Below are positions 18,237-27,184 of a stretch of DNA of 64,000 nt, one piece after another; the first letter of the stretch is position 1, and each line of letters starts with the position of its first letter. The position numbers and the translations under genes were made by a program. This DNA comes from Streptosporangium saharense (lineage in GTDB: Bacteria > Actinomycetota > Actinomycetes > Streptosporangiales > Streptosporangiaceae). Below the pieces are notes generated by a model. That model was not told the DNA's origin, searched no databases, and saw nothing but the letters and a program-made list of their open reading frames with translations. The stretch covers positions 1-64,000 of the forward strand of contig NZ_JACHJP010000007.1 of the NCBI RefSeq assembly GCF_014203715.1, in the 5' to 3' direction.

Positions 18237-19325
18237 CTATCCGGCGGAGGCGTAGGTGACCAGGAAAGCCTGGGCCGTCCGGGCGAGGCCGTTGTAGCAG
18301 GCCACATTCCGGACGGTCACCGCGAGCGCGCCGGTGTTCCACGGTGTCAGAAGGTTGCAGTATTCGGGGCCGGGGCCGTACGCGGTGACCTGCACATGGT
18401 CGAGAAGCCCTCCGACCTGCGGGAACGTCACCAGGCGCAACCCCGCTCCGCCGGAGCGCAGGGTGTTGACGGCACTGCGGGAGTTGTGGTTGACCCTGGC
18501 GGGCGACGGGGAGTACGGCCCGGCGTCGGCCGGGAGGTTGTCGAAGGTGTAGGCGAACCTCCTCGAAGGGAGCGCCGTCCCGGTGATCGCCCGCTCACGC
18601 TGGTAGGTGAGCGTCCAGCCGGTGCCGACCGGGGTGGCCGTCGCGTCGTGACAACGCACCCTGATGTTCTGCCCCGCCGCCGTGGACGTCCAGGCGGCGA
18701 TCTTGCAGCGTGCGGGCCGTACGGGATCGACCGCGGTCACCTGCGCGCCACCCGCCCGGCGCGCCGAGCCAAGACCGGGCAGGAAGACGTCCCAGGTGCC
18801 CGTTGGCCCCGCGGTGACGGTGTTCGCGCCGCCCGAGGAGTTGAACCGCGAGACGACCGCCGTGCCGTCGTGGTGGACGTAGCCGAAGGCCTTCGGCGCG
18901 GGCAGCCTGCCCGTGCTCTGCTCGAACAGGACGGTGAACGGAACCGTCACCGGGGCGCCGCCGTACCGGTGGCACCGCACGGTCACGAGCAGGTCGGCGC
19001 CGGAGGGACCCCACCACAGGGCCTGGCACCACTCGGGGCGGGGAGAGACGGCCGTGACGTGCACGACGCCACCCGTCGTCGCCAGCCCGGGGAACCTGAC
19101 GTAGGTCGGCCCTCCGTCCGGGGTGAGGACCGTGACGACCGGGCCCGGTGTCCAGCTTCCCGCCTGGCGGGCGAGGGTGGGGACGCCGTTCTGCGTGTTG
19201 ACGAGGGCGAACCCCCAGCGGTTGGGGACGGCCGTTCCCGCGTCCGCCGCGGGGATGGTGAGGTCGCCCGTGAGCACGGCGAGGACGCAGAGGATCGACG
19301 TGATGACCTTTCGTGACCGACGCAT
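18237..19325 (-). CDS. Secreted repeat protein of unknown function, 362 aa
   Basis: A Sec-type signal peptide (MRRSRKVITSIL, hydrophobic core, cleavage near AADA) leads into three similar modules of about 100 residues. Each has an aromatic strand, an LPGL or FPGL turn, VHVTAVSP or VQVTAYGP, a Cys-x-x-x-W segment and a VRCH or VACY Cys, so each repeat probably holds one disulfide. The repeats suggest a beta-rich adhesion or ligand-binding protein at the cell surface; no catalytic motif is seen. The frame is open upstream, but ATG 19325 follows GGAGAG and begins the signal peptide. Confidence 0.75.
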   Translation of the reverse strand: MRRSRKVITSILCVLAVLTGDLTIPAADAGTAVPNRWGFALVNTQNGVPTLARQAGSWTPGPVVTVLTPDGGPTYVRFPGLATTGGVVHVTAVSPRPEWCQALWWGPSGADLLVTVRCHRYGGAPVTVPFTVLFEQSTGRLPAPKAFGYVHHDGTAVVSRFNSSGGANTVTAGPTGTWDVFLPGLGSARRAGGAQVTAVDPVRPARCKIAAWTSTAAGQNIRVRCHDATATPVGTGWTLTYQRERAITGTALPSRRFAYTFDNLPADAGPYSPSPARVNHNSRSAVNTLRSGGAGLRLVTFPQVGGLLDHVQVTAYGPGPEYCNLLTPWNTGALAVTVRNVACYNGLARTAQAFLVTYASAG

Positions 19326-19559
19326 GCCGCTCTCCATCGGCTGAGGGGGGACAGGCGACCAGGCATGACCGGGAGACACCTGGTTGAGCGTTCTTCGAGC
19401 TCTCGACGACCCGCGACCGACCGGTCTCCTGCCCGGAGACCGGCGAAACACCGTGGGCGGCCGGAAGCGCCCACACCTGACCACAAAGCGTCAGTCGCCG
19501 ATTACCCTACGTCATAGTACGGCTCGCGCCCGCCCCGTCAACCCCTCGGGGGCGGCCTC

Positions 19560-19937
19560 TCACTCCCGGCCGGGGACGCTTCCCCCCGAGGCGCGCCGCA
19601 GCGAGCCGACCACGTCGGAGTCGATGGCGAAGAAGCTGTAGAGGTCGGTCATCCGCAGAAGCCGTTCGAAGGGCCCCCGCACTCCCGCCAGGCGCATCCA
19701 GCCGCCCGCGTCGAAGGTCATGGTCATCCCGCCGAGGAGGGTGCGCAGGCCGTTGGAGTCGCAGAAGGTGATGCCTCCCGCGTCGAGGACGATCCTGGGA
19801 CGGCTCTCCTCGATCAGCCCCCGGATGGCCTCCCGCAGCAGCGGGCTCGACGTCCTGTCGATGTCGCCCTCGACGGTGAGCACGGCGCAGTCCGTCTCCT
19901 CGTGGTGGGTGACGTGGACGACCAGCTGCCTGCTCAC
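19560..19937 (-). CDS. STAS-domain anti-sigma factor antagonist
   Basis: A 125-residue SpoIIAA/RsbV-like protein. The phospho-acceptor region is DAGGITFCDSNGLRTLL, with the conserved Ser in DSNG; the preceding GDIDRTSSPLLREAI helix is typical. Such proteins release sigma factors by binding RsbW-like kinases when dephosphorylated. GTG 19937 has GGAGAGG six bases upstream; GTG 19943 in the same frame is an alternative with poor spacing. No kinase or sigma gene adjoins it; the RsbW-like gene at 303 is too far away to call a partner. Confidence 0.88.
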   Translation of the reverse strand: MSRQLVVHVTHHEETDCAVLTVEGDIDRTSSPLLREAIRGLIEESRPRIVLDAGGITFCDSNGLRTLLGGMTMTFDAGGWMRLAGVRGPFERLLRMTDLYSFFAIDSDVVGSLRRASGGSVPGRE

Positions 19938-20211
19938 ACCCACCCTCTCCCCTCACCGGTGACGCGGACCGGCCTGATCACACGGTATACCCCCACCTTC
20001 GCACAGCCGGACGGCCGGCGGGAGACATGTGCGTAACGCCCCAGGAACGCCCCGGCGCGCCCCACACGCCCGGCATGACCGGATAGCCGGTGCGGCGTGC
20101 GAGAAGGCGACACAAGTGCCCTCGGAGCCACAAAACCCAGGCTGGACACCGCACGTAGCGACTTGTTTACTGCTCGTGACCGCAACAGCACCATCCGTAA
20201 CAGGAGAGAGC

Positions 20212-20586
20212 ATGCGACTCACCACCCTCACGACCGCCACCCTCGCCGCCGTCGTCGGCTGCGCGGGCCTCGCGACCGTGACCACCCTCCCGGCCTCAGC
20301 CACCACGGCCTCCACCACGGCGGCTTCCTCCATGGCCGCCGACTTCAGCGGCTACCAGATCGTCAAGCTGCCCAACGCCAACGTGCCCAACTTCACCCGC
20401 CGCGTGGTCAGGTGCCCCGCGGGCAAGCGGGCCATCGGCGGCGGCGCGGAGGCCCAGGGCAACCGTGCGATCCTGGTCGGCTCCTTCCCGACCGAAGACG
20501 GCAGCGGCTGGTACGGCATCGGCCGCCAGGACGGCTACAACGACGTCGGCATCAGCGTCTACGCGATCTGCGCCAACGTCGGCTGA
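20212..20586 (+). CDS. Small secreted protein, 124 aa
   Basis: A signal peptide (MRLTTLTTATLAAVVG, cleavage after ASA near residue 28) precedes a compact domain of about 85 residues. Two Cys are present (VRCPAGKRAIGGG and YAICANVG), probably bridging. The RCPAGKRAIGGGAE motif and the closing VYAICA are seen in small exported actinomycete proteins of unknown function. ATG 20212 has CAGGAGAG upstream. A following 146-bp gap separates it from the channel gene. Confidence 0.75.
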   Translation: MRLTTLTTATLAAVVGCAGLATVTTLPASATTASTTAASSMAADFSGYQIVKLPNANVPNFTRRVVRCPAGKRAIGGGAEAQGNRAILVGSFPTEDGSGWYGIGRQDGYNDVGISVYAICANVG

Positions 20587-20732
20587 CCACGCTCCCACCG
20601 GTCCGTTCCGAGGCGCGGACGGGCCGGCGGGAGCCCCAGGCTCCCCGCCACCTTCCACCTCCGCCGACGACAAGCCATAATCACTTTCGGTGTCTGCCAA
20701 GTAACTTAACGTCAGACAACGGAGGGTTCGTC

Positions 20733-22610
20733 GTGAGGCGTCTGCGCTACCGCTTCGACAACCTCGTCACCCGGGGAAGCCGGGCCCTGCTGGCCCTGCT
20801 CGTCCTTGTGGCGCTCGCCATCTCGGTCGTCGGGGCGACGGCCCTCGTCGTCCTGGCTCCGGGCGCCGCCGACCTGCCCCTCGCGCTCTGGTCGGGGTTG
20901 ACGGTGGCCCGGGAGGAGGGCCCGCCGCCGCTTCCCGGCAGCACCCCGGTGGTCGCCCTGACCGGGATCGTGATCTTCAGCACGCTCGTCGGCCTCGTCA
21001 AGACGGGACTCGACCGCAGACTGGCCGGGCTGCGCAAGGGCCGTTCTCCGGTGGTCGAGCGTGGCCACACCGTGGTGCTCGGCTGGTCGGAGCAGATCTT
21101 CCTGATCCTTTCCGAGCTGGCCGCCGCAGGTGAGACGACCTGCGTGGCGATCCTCGCCGACATGGACAGGCCCTCCATGGAGGAGGCCATCAGGGACAGG
21201 GCCGTTCTGCCCCGCGCCCTGCGCGTCGTGTGCCGTACGGGCAACCCGACGGATCCCGCCGACGTGGCGATCGTCAGCCCGGAGCGCGCGCGGGCGGTCA
21301 TCGTGCTCGGCTCCGAGGACGCCGACTCCGACGCCAGGACCATCAGGAGCCTGCTCGCGCTCGACGCCGCCGGGGTGCGGCCGAGGGTCCAGTTGGTCGC
21401 GGGGGTCCGTGACCCGGACAACCTGGTCGCCGCCCGTCTGGCGGGCGGGAGCGGGGCCCTGGTCGTCGACGTCGACGAGATCTCCGCCCGGGTCGTGGTC
21501 CAGAGCTGCCTGAACCCGGGCCTGTTGCGGGTCTACGGTGAGCTGCTCGGCTCTGGAGGCAGTGAGATCTGCTTCCGGCAGCCCGGTGACCTCGTCGGAG
21601 AGAGCTTCGGCGACGCCCTGCCGGCCCTGGAGAACGGCTCCCTCATCGGTCTGGAGCGCCGGGGCGGGATCATGCTCAACCCCTCCGCGGGGACCCGGAT
21701 CGACGCGGACGACCGGCTTGTCCTGATCATGGCCCATGGCGGCGCCAAGCAGTTCCGCGCCTCGTCCGAGCCCGACAGGCGCGCTGTCGTCGCCTCCGGT
21801 GAGCACACCCCCGTGGCCCACCGTGTCCTGGTCCTCGGCTGGAACGCCCGCGGTCCCGCGATCGTGGCCGAGTTCGACCGCCGCATGCCACCGGGGTCGC
21901 AGGTGCGGGTCGTCGCGCACGATCCCCGGATGACCTCCAGGATGGACGCCCTGGCGGGCACTCTCACCAACGTGACCCTCGCCCACGAGACGGGCGACAT
22001 CACCCGGTATGGCACGCTCGACGCGCTGGGCGTCGGGTCCTACGACCACGTCCTGATCCTGGCCGACGACCGGCTCGGCGCGCACGTCGCCGACTCGCGC
22101 ACGCTCCTGACCCTCCTGCACGTCAGGGAGATGAGCAGGAGCAACGGCTGGCGGCACAGTCTGGTGACGGAGATGGCCAGGGAGTGCGACCGGCGGCTGG
22201 CCGAGGTCACCGAGGTGGACGACCTGGTCGTCCCCGCCAGGGTGACGGGCCTGCTGATGATCCAGATCGCCGAGCACCCCCGGCGCCACGACGTGTTCAC
22301 CGACCTGTTCGCCTCGGGGGGCCAGGAGATCTCCATCAGGCCCGCGGGTGACTACGTGCGGCTGTCGGCCCCGGTCGACTACGCCACCGTGGTCGCCGCC
22401 GCCCGCGCCTACGGCGAGGTCGCGATCGGTTACCGAGGGGACCGTACGGCACGCGGCGACGGCGGCGTCGTCCTGAACCCGCCCAAGAGCAGGAAGGTCG
22501 TCTTCGAGTCCGACGACGCCGTGATCGTGCTCTCGGGACGCGACCCCAGGAAGGACGGCCTCCGCCCGGCCGCCGAGCCCCGGAGAAGGCTGAACCACGA
22601 GATCACCTGA
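20733..22610 (+). CDS. CASTOR/POLLUX-like ion channel protein with RCK-type domains
   Basis: A 625-residue membrane protein. Two hydrophobic segments near the N terminus (about 17-42 and 71-90) flank an extracytoplasmic loop; the rest is cytoplasmic. VVERGHTVVLGWSEQIF and HRVLVLGWNARGPAIVAEF start two Rossmann-like RCK/TrkA-N modules. The plan matches bacterial relatives of plant DMI1/CASTOR/POLLUX, which are cation channels gated through RCK domains. A canonical K+ filter is not obvious, so ion specificity is open. GTG 20733 is fixed by GGAGGG six bases upstream, although the frame extends much further. It ends just before a convergent DUF2277 gene. Confidence 0.86.
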   Translation: MRRLRYRFDNLVTRGSRALLALLVLVALAISVVGATALVVLAPGAADLPLALWSGLTVAREEGPPPLPGSTPVVALTGIVIFSTLVGLVKTGLDRRLAGLRKGRSPVVERGHTVVLGWSEQIFLILSELAAAGETTCVAILADMDRPSMEEAIRDRAVLPRALRVVCRTGNPTDPADVAIVSPERARAVIVLGSEDADSDARTIRSLLALDAAGVRPRVQLVAGVRDPDNLVAARLAGGSGALVVDVDEISARVVVQSCLNPGLLRVYGELLGSGGSEICFRQPGDLVGESFGDALPALENGSLIGLERRGGIMLNPSAGTRIDADDRLVLIMAHGGAKQFRASSEPDRRAVVASGEHTPVAHRVLVLGWNARGPAIVAEFDRRMPPGSQVRVVAHDPRMTSRMDALAGTLTNVTLAHETGDITRYGTLDALGVGSYDHVLILADDRLGAHVADSRTLLTLLHVREMSRSNGWRHSLVTEMARECDRRLAEVTEVDDLVVPARVTGLLMIQIAEHPRRHDVFTDLFASGGQEISIRPAGDYVRLSAPVDYATVVAAARAYGEVAIGYRGDRTARGDGGVVLNPPKSRKVVFESDDAVIVLSGRDPRKDGLRPAAEPRRRLNHEIT

Positions 22611-22611
22611 G

Positions 22612-22628
22612 TCCCCGTACGGCGGGGC
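22612..22628. terminator. Short hairpin between convergent stops
   Basis: CCCCGT and GCGGGG arms surround TACG-like sequence in the 18-bp gap between the channel gene and the DUF2277 gene. It is small and lacks a T run, so its role as a terminator is uncertain. Confidence 0.35.
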
Positions 22629-22859
22629 TCACGCCCGGGGGTGCTCCCGGGGAAGGCGTCCCAGCTGGAGGTCGTCCAGGAGAGCCCGCGTCGCGACGGC
22701 GACGGCGTCCACCGCCCTGTCGAAGGCCTCGGCGTTGCGGGCGGACGGGGACCGGAACCCGGAGACCTTGCGGACGTACTGCAGCGCGGCGGCCCGCACG
22801 TCCTCGTCGGTCACGTCACTGGCGTAGGGCTCCCGAAGAGTCTTGATGCTCCGGCACAT
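22629..22859 (-). CDS. DUF2277 family protein
   Basis: A 76-residue protein starting MCRSIKTLREPYASDV, with DEDVRAAALQYVRKVSGFRSPS and EAFDRAVDAVAVATRALLDDL. This matches the DUF2277 pattern (MCRNI start, ALQYVRKISG, AFDRAV). Function unknown; the family is small, cytosolic and widespread in actinomycetes. The gene sits inside a much longer open frame, but the MCR start at 22859 is family-consistent and the upstream translation is an out-of-frame copy of the neighbouring gene. It may be transcribed with the gene at 22922, which lies 62 bp upstream on the same strand. Confidence 0.88.
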   Translation of the reverse strand: MCRSIKTLREPYASDVTDEDVRAAALQYVRKVSGFRSPSARNAEAFDRAVDAVAVATRALLDDLQLGRLPREHPRA

Positions 22860-22921
22860 GCCAGGGACCATATTCCACCCCACCGACAAAACCGGGTGAC
22901 GCGCCAGGAGGCCGTGGGTGT

Positions 22922-23890
22922 TCAGCCGCGCCGGAGCAGGCGCAGCCGGGGAAGGTGGTCGGTCAGGGCGCGGGCGTAGGCGATGAGCAGGTGGGGAAGC
23001 TCGTCGGCCTGCCTCCACAGGAGCACGGCCTCGGCGTCGAGTGCGGGGATGTCGTCCGGAAGTTCCTCCATCCGGGTGTTCAGGTCGTGGGCGCGGATCT
23101 TGGCGCCGAGGGCCGCGTCCACGGCGCGGGAGGCCTGCCCGATCGTCTCGACCGTGCCCGGCTCGGCTCCCGCCTCGTTCAGGGCGCGGACCAGCTCGCC
23201 CGTCGGCGGCAGGAGGGGCATCTGGTGGTCGAGCCACATCCGCCCCCACAGACGTCGCCGCCGCGCCTCCGTCCACCCGTCCTGGACGAGCACGGACCTG
23301 CCGTCGGGGCTACGCCGGACGGTCATGCCGATCTCGGCGGCGAAGTCACGGCCGCCGACCGGTGTCAGGCCGCGGTCGCCGAGCCGTGCGTCGGCCAGGC
23401 TCTCGTCCATCCACACGGCCAGTTCGGCGAGCTCACGGTCCGCCTCGGGGATGGCCGGGAGCAGGGCAAGCTGGTGCTCGTCCATGTGGGTGTAGGGGTC
23501 GGCCGCCGCGACGCGGACGGGGGTCAGCCGCGCCCCGACCAGTTGGGCGACCACGGCGCACGCGGCCACGTCGGCGTACCACGCGGCGAAGACGGCCACC
23601 GCGTCCTCCAGCTTCTCCGCCGTCTCCTCCGCGAGGAGCGTCTGCCGGGCGCCCAGCGACTCCAGCGGGTCGATCCTGAGACCGGGTGGGGACCACGTCT
23701 CCGCGGCGCGCAGCCGCGCGCTGCGCCCGTCGCTCTCGTACAGGACCTGCCTGAGCTGTACGGCGGCCGCGTACTCGGCCGCGATCCGGTCCGCCGCCCC
23801 GGTCAGGGCGTGCAGGACGTGGTCGATCGCCTCGTCGCTCATCGCCTCCCCCGGTGTGGCGGTGAGCACCGCGGAACCCTCGATTCTCAC
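22922..23890 (-). CDS. Hypothetical cytosolic protein, 322 aa
   Basis: Not recognised. It is a soluble, helix-rich, acidic protein with no signal peptide or membrane segment. Notable stretches are AVFAAWYADVAACAVVAQLVGARLTPVRV in two parts and a long Arg- and Leu-rich C-terminal helix. GTG 23890 has GAGGGAGG six bases upstream and is preferred; ATG 23842 (MSDEAID) after GGGGGAGG is the main alternative, and the frame is open to 23995. It precedes the DUF2277 gene on the same strand. Confidence 0.65.
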   Translation of the reverse strand: MRIEGSAVLTATPGEAMSDEAIDHVLHALTGAADRIAAEYAAAVQLRQVLYESDGRSARLRAAETWSPPGLRIDPLESLGARQTLLAEETAEKLEDAVAVFAAWYADVAACAVVAQLVGARLTPVRVAAADPYTHMDEHQLALLPAIPEADRELAELAVWMDESLADARLGDRGLTPVGGRDFAAEIGMTVRRSPDGRSVLVQDGWTEARRRRLWGRMWLDHQMPLLPPTGELVRALNEAGAEPGTVETIGQASRAVDAALGAKIRAHDLNTRMEELPDDIPALDAEAVLLWRQADELPHLLIAYARALTDHLPRLRLLRRG

Positions 23891-24730
23891 GTGCGGCCTC
23901 CCTCGGCTGGGCCCCGGTGGCCTGCGCGGCCGTCTCCGGCGACGGGTTGGCGCACCGCCGTACAGGAATGACACGGAGGGTACGCGAATGGTCACGGACA
24001 GACTACTCCCGGGTCACAAGTGACGGGTGGGAATCGGTGGATCCCCAAGGGGGAGTACGGCCCTCCCCTGGGCTTTCTCCGTGGAAAGCGGTGGTGACGC
24101 GTCGCGAGAATGCCCGTGGCCGGTTCCGGACACGGTCCTCCGAAATACCCGGTGGGCGCTTCGTTTGAACACCGGCCTCGGCTTGGCCGTACGACGTGGG
24201 CGGTTGTGGGGAAGCTCCCGCCACACCGTGGAGAAAGGCGGGAAAAGGGCGGGTGAAATTCATACGGGAAGCACCGATGGGAACTTTCCGCCATTTCTGC
24301 TTTCTCTCGGTGACAGGACGTGTCCTGTCCGCTTCCCGCCAGGGACGCGCACCGGGATTCCCAGAGAACCCCCAGTTCACAGCGTTGCTGCCCGGCGGGC
24401 AGGCCGTACGGGGAGGTCCGGCCCCGGAGATCCGCTTCCACCTGCCGGAAACCCGGAGCGCAGAGGATGAAAGGCCTGACACCGAGCACTTCCGCTTTGG
24501 CGAGTGGACTGCAAGACTGCGTTCGACTGTGCTGCGGGGCTTCATTCCCTTAGACGACCAGGCGTGGGAGGCCGGTGTGGGGGAAACTCGGTTCAGCCGA
24601 GATGACAAAGGCACTGGAAGAAGACCGGTCCCACCGGGAAAACCCGTTTCTCACAGGACCGGCCGGGACCGCTCTCCAGGCAGGAGTGGTCGCCGGACGG
24701 GTCTTTGCGGGGGCGCGCGGGGGAGGCTCC
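23891..24730. other. 840-bp intergenic region without a supported gene
   Basis: Divergent promoters for the 23890 and 24731 genes must lie here. Several frames stay open on both strands, but they overlap one another, have no ribosome site and translate to low-complexity Arg/Pro/Gly protein. A frame in phase with the glycosyltransferase continues up to 24575, so a longer N terminus for that protein cannot be fully excluded. No repeat or RNA gene was recognised. Confidence 0.5.
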
Positions 24731-26008
24731 ATGCCCGGCGGTGAGCCCCTCCAGGTGATGGTGTGCTCGACCGGCGCCGCGGGGCTGTCCGGTGTGCGCA
24801 GGGCCGTACGGCTGGCCAACCGCCGGGCCGCGGCGGGCAGGCGGCTGCGGCTGCTGCTCGACCCGCGGCTGGTCCGGGACACCGTCGGGATCGACCCCGG
24901 GGTGCGGGTCGTCGAGCTGGCCGATCCCGACCCGGGAAACCGCTACCTGTGCCGGGAGCAGGCCGACGCCGACCGCGTCTTCGAGACCCTGCTCGCCCAC
25001 GGCTGGCAGTCGCAGCCCGTCACGCTGACCTTCGTCGGCTGCGCGGCGCTGGCCCTGACCGTGGTGCGGGCCCGCAGGCTCCTGGGGCTGTTCCGGGACG
25101 CCACGATCGAGACGGTCGATCTGGAGCCGCTCACCGGGACCGTCGCGGGGACGCCCTCGGAGGTCTTCGCCCGCTGGGCGGCCGGATACGTGCGCCGGTA
25201 CGCCGGGACCGTCCTGCGCGCCGACGGCACTCCCCTGAGCCGTGTTTCGGTGGTCATCCCGCTGTTCGACCACGAGCAGCGCGTCCACGAGGCCGTCGCC
25301 TCGGTCCGCCGCGACCTGCCCGAGGCCGAGATCGTGGTGGTGAACGACGGCTCGGCGGACCTGGCGACGAACAGGCTGTTCGACGGGCTGAGCGGCGTGG
25401 TCAAGGTCAGCCAGGAGAGCCAGGGGCTCAGCGCCGCCCGCAACGCGGGGATACGTCACGGTCATGGCGACTACGTGGTGCCGCTCGACGCCGACGACAC
25501 GATCAGGCCCGGCTTCCTCGACGCGGCGCGCAGGGCGCTCGACGGCAACGCCGACCTGGCCTACCTCGTCGGCTACACCCAGTACACCGGCCCGCGCCAC
25601 ACCACCTACGCCCCCGCCGGGTTCATCCCTGAGCTGAGCCTGTTCATGCACACCCACGGCAGGGCGACGGGCATGTACCGCAAGGAGGTGCTGCAGGGGG
25701 TCGGTGGATACGACCGGCGGTTCCCCACCTCGGAGGACTGGGAGATCCAGATCGCGCTGTACCGGGCGGGCCATCTGACCGACGTCCTGCCGATCGTCGC
25801 CCACCGCTCCCAGGGGGACGCCGACCGGGTACAGTCCGCCCTGGACGAACGGATCCGTCACCGGCCGGTCCAGCAGATCATGCGCAAACACCTGCCGATG
25901 CTGGACGCGGGCGACCTGCGGGTCGGAATGCTGGTGCTGGCCCACCTGTGGGACGCCGAGTACGAGCCCTGTCTGCCCTCCCCACCGTGGCGGAGTCTGC
26001 CAGTCTGA
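24731..26008 (+). CDS. Family 2 glycosyltransferase
   Basis: A 425-residue protein. The GT-A domain begins near residue 172 with VSVVIPLFDHEQRVHEAVAS, followed by VVVNDGSADLATN, GLSAARNAGIRHG and the DXD-type metal site PLDADDT. The GT2 C-terminal part has RKEVLQGVGGYD and FPTSEDWEIQIAL, where the acidic pair is the likely base region. An N-terminal stretch of about 170 residues looks like a separate alpha/beta domain (VMVCSTGAAGLSGVRRAVRLA). It would add a sugar to an envelope polymer or metabolite. ATG 24731 follows GGGGGAGGCTCC. No sugar-pathway genes adjoin it. Confidence 0.88.
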   Translation: MPGGEPLQVMVCSTGAAGLSGVRRAVRLANRRAAAGRRLRLLLDPRLVRDTVGIDPGVRVVELADPDPGNRYLCREQADADRVFETLLAHGWQSQPVTLTFVGCAALALTVVRARRLLGLFRDATIETVDLEPLTGTVAGTPSEVFARWAAGYVRRYAGTVLRADGTPLSRVSVVIPLFDHEQRVHEAVASVRRDLPEAEIVVVNDGSADLATNRLFDGLSGVVKVSQESQGLSAARNAGIRHGHGDYVVPLDADDTIRPGFLDAARRALDGNADLAYLVGYTQYTGPRHTTYAPAGFIPELSLFMHTHGRATGMYRKEVLQGVGGYDRRFPTSEDWEIQIALYRAGHLTDVLPIVAHRSQGDADRVQSALDERIRHRPVQQIMRKHLPMLDAGDLRVGMLVLAHLWDAEYEPCLPSPPWRSLPV

Positions 26009-26042
26009 GGGGGTATATCCGGCCGCTGGGTGAGGTGAACGG

Positions 26043-27161
26043 GTGAGTGAATACCAGTACTACGAGTTCGTCGCCATTGACCGGCCGCTCACGGCTGGGC
26101 AGCAGGCGGAGGTCCGCGCCCTGTCCACCCGTGCCAGGATCACCGCGACCGGCTTCGTCAACGAGTACGAGTGGGGCGACTTCAAGGGCAGCCCGCGGGC
26201 GATGATGGAGCGCTACTACGACGCCCACCTGTATCTGTCCAACTGGGGAACCCACCGCGTGATGCTCCGTCTTCCCCGGACTCTGCTCGATCCCGCCGTG
26301 GCCGGGCGTCACACCGTCGAGGACCGGGTCGACTCCTGGACCTCGGGAGAGCACGTGATCCTGGAGATGGTCAGCGAGGAGGAAGAGGAGGACTGGGAGG
26401 ACGACATCGAGGGCTCGCTGTCGTCGATCGTCGGGGTCCGCGCGGAACTGGCCGCCGGTGACCCGCGCCCGCTCTACCTCGCCTGGCTGTCGGCCGGTCG
26501 AGACGGGGAGGGATCCGCGCCGCCCGTGCCGCCGGGGCTGGGTTCGCTGACCGCCGCCCAGCGGGCGCTGGCCGACTTCCTGCGGGTGGACGACGACCTG
26601 CTAACCGTCGCGGCCGAGGTCGGCGGCGCCGTAGACGTCGATCACGCCGCCCTGGCCACCTGGATCGGCGGCCTGCCCGAGCGTCAGAGGAACGCGCTGT
26701 TGCTGCGGGTCGCCACCGACGAGGCCGCCCATGTCCGCGCGGAGCTGCTGCGGGACTTCCACGGCCGGGAGACGGTCGCCGAACGTCCGGTGTGGACGGC
26801 TCGCGAGCTGGCGGACGCCGCCGCCGTACGCCGGAAGGAGCGCCTGCGGGAGGAACGGCTCCGCCGGGAACGGGAACGTGTCCGCCGGGAACGGCAGGAG
26901 GAGCTGGCGCGGGAACGCCGTCTGGACGAGCTCGCCGGGAACCCTGACGAGGCGTGGGGGCGGGTGGAGTCGCTCGTCGGTACCAGAAAGCCTCGTGAGT
27001 ACGGCCAGGCCGTCGAGCTGTTGCGTGACCTGTGGGCCCTGGCCCGCCGCGAGGACGACCTCGGTGTCTTCACCGGACGCCTGGTTCTGCTCAGGGAGCG
27101 GCATCGGGGAAAGTCGAGCCTGATCAGACGGCTCGACGAGGCGGGGCTTCCCTCCGCGTGA
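26043..27161 (+). CDS. Hypothetical protein with N-terminal conserved domain and coiled coil, 372 aa
   Basis: Family not named. The N-terminal 140 residues (YQYYEFVAIDRPLTAGQQ, RARITATGFVNEYEWGDF, YYDAHLYLSNWGTHRVMLR) are strongly patterned and occur in many actinomycete hypothetical proteins. An acidic run follows (EEEEEDWEDD). Residues about 255-300 form a highly charged coiled coil rich in Arg and Glu, and the C terminus is helical. GTG 26043 is the start, 34 bp after the glycosyltransferase. In other genomes such proteins often lie beside SWIM zinc-finger genes; none is seen here. Role unknown. Confidence 0.75.
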   Translation: MSEYQYYEFVAIDRPLTAGQQAEVRALSTRARITATGFVNEYEWGDFKGSPRAMMERYYDAHLYLSNWGTHRVMLRLPRTLLDPAVAGRHTVEDRVDSWTSGEHVILEMVSEEEEEDWEDDIEGSLSSIVGVRAELAAGDPRPLYLAWLSAGRDGEGSAPPVPPGLGSLTAAQRALADFLRVDDDLLTVAAEVGGAVDVDHAALATWIGGLPERQRNALLLRVATDEAAHVRAELLRDFHGRETVAERPVWTARELADAAAVRRKERLREERLRRERERVRRERQEELARERRLDELAGNPDEAWGRVESLVGTRKPREYGQAVELLRDLWALARREDDLGVFTGRLVLLRERHRGKSSLIRRLDEAGLPSA

Positions 27162-27184
27162 TCCTGCGCCCCGGCAGTACGGAC

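Noticed and set aside
22860-23276. Extension of the DUF2277 frame upstream
   Set aside because: It is an out-of-frame reading of the neighbouring gene; the family start MCR is at 22859.
24003-24744. Overlapping open frames on both strands in the gap before the GT2 gene
   Set aside because: No ribosome sites, low-complexity composition, and mutual overlap suggest chance open frames in GC-rich DNA.
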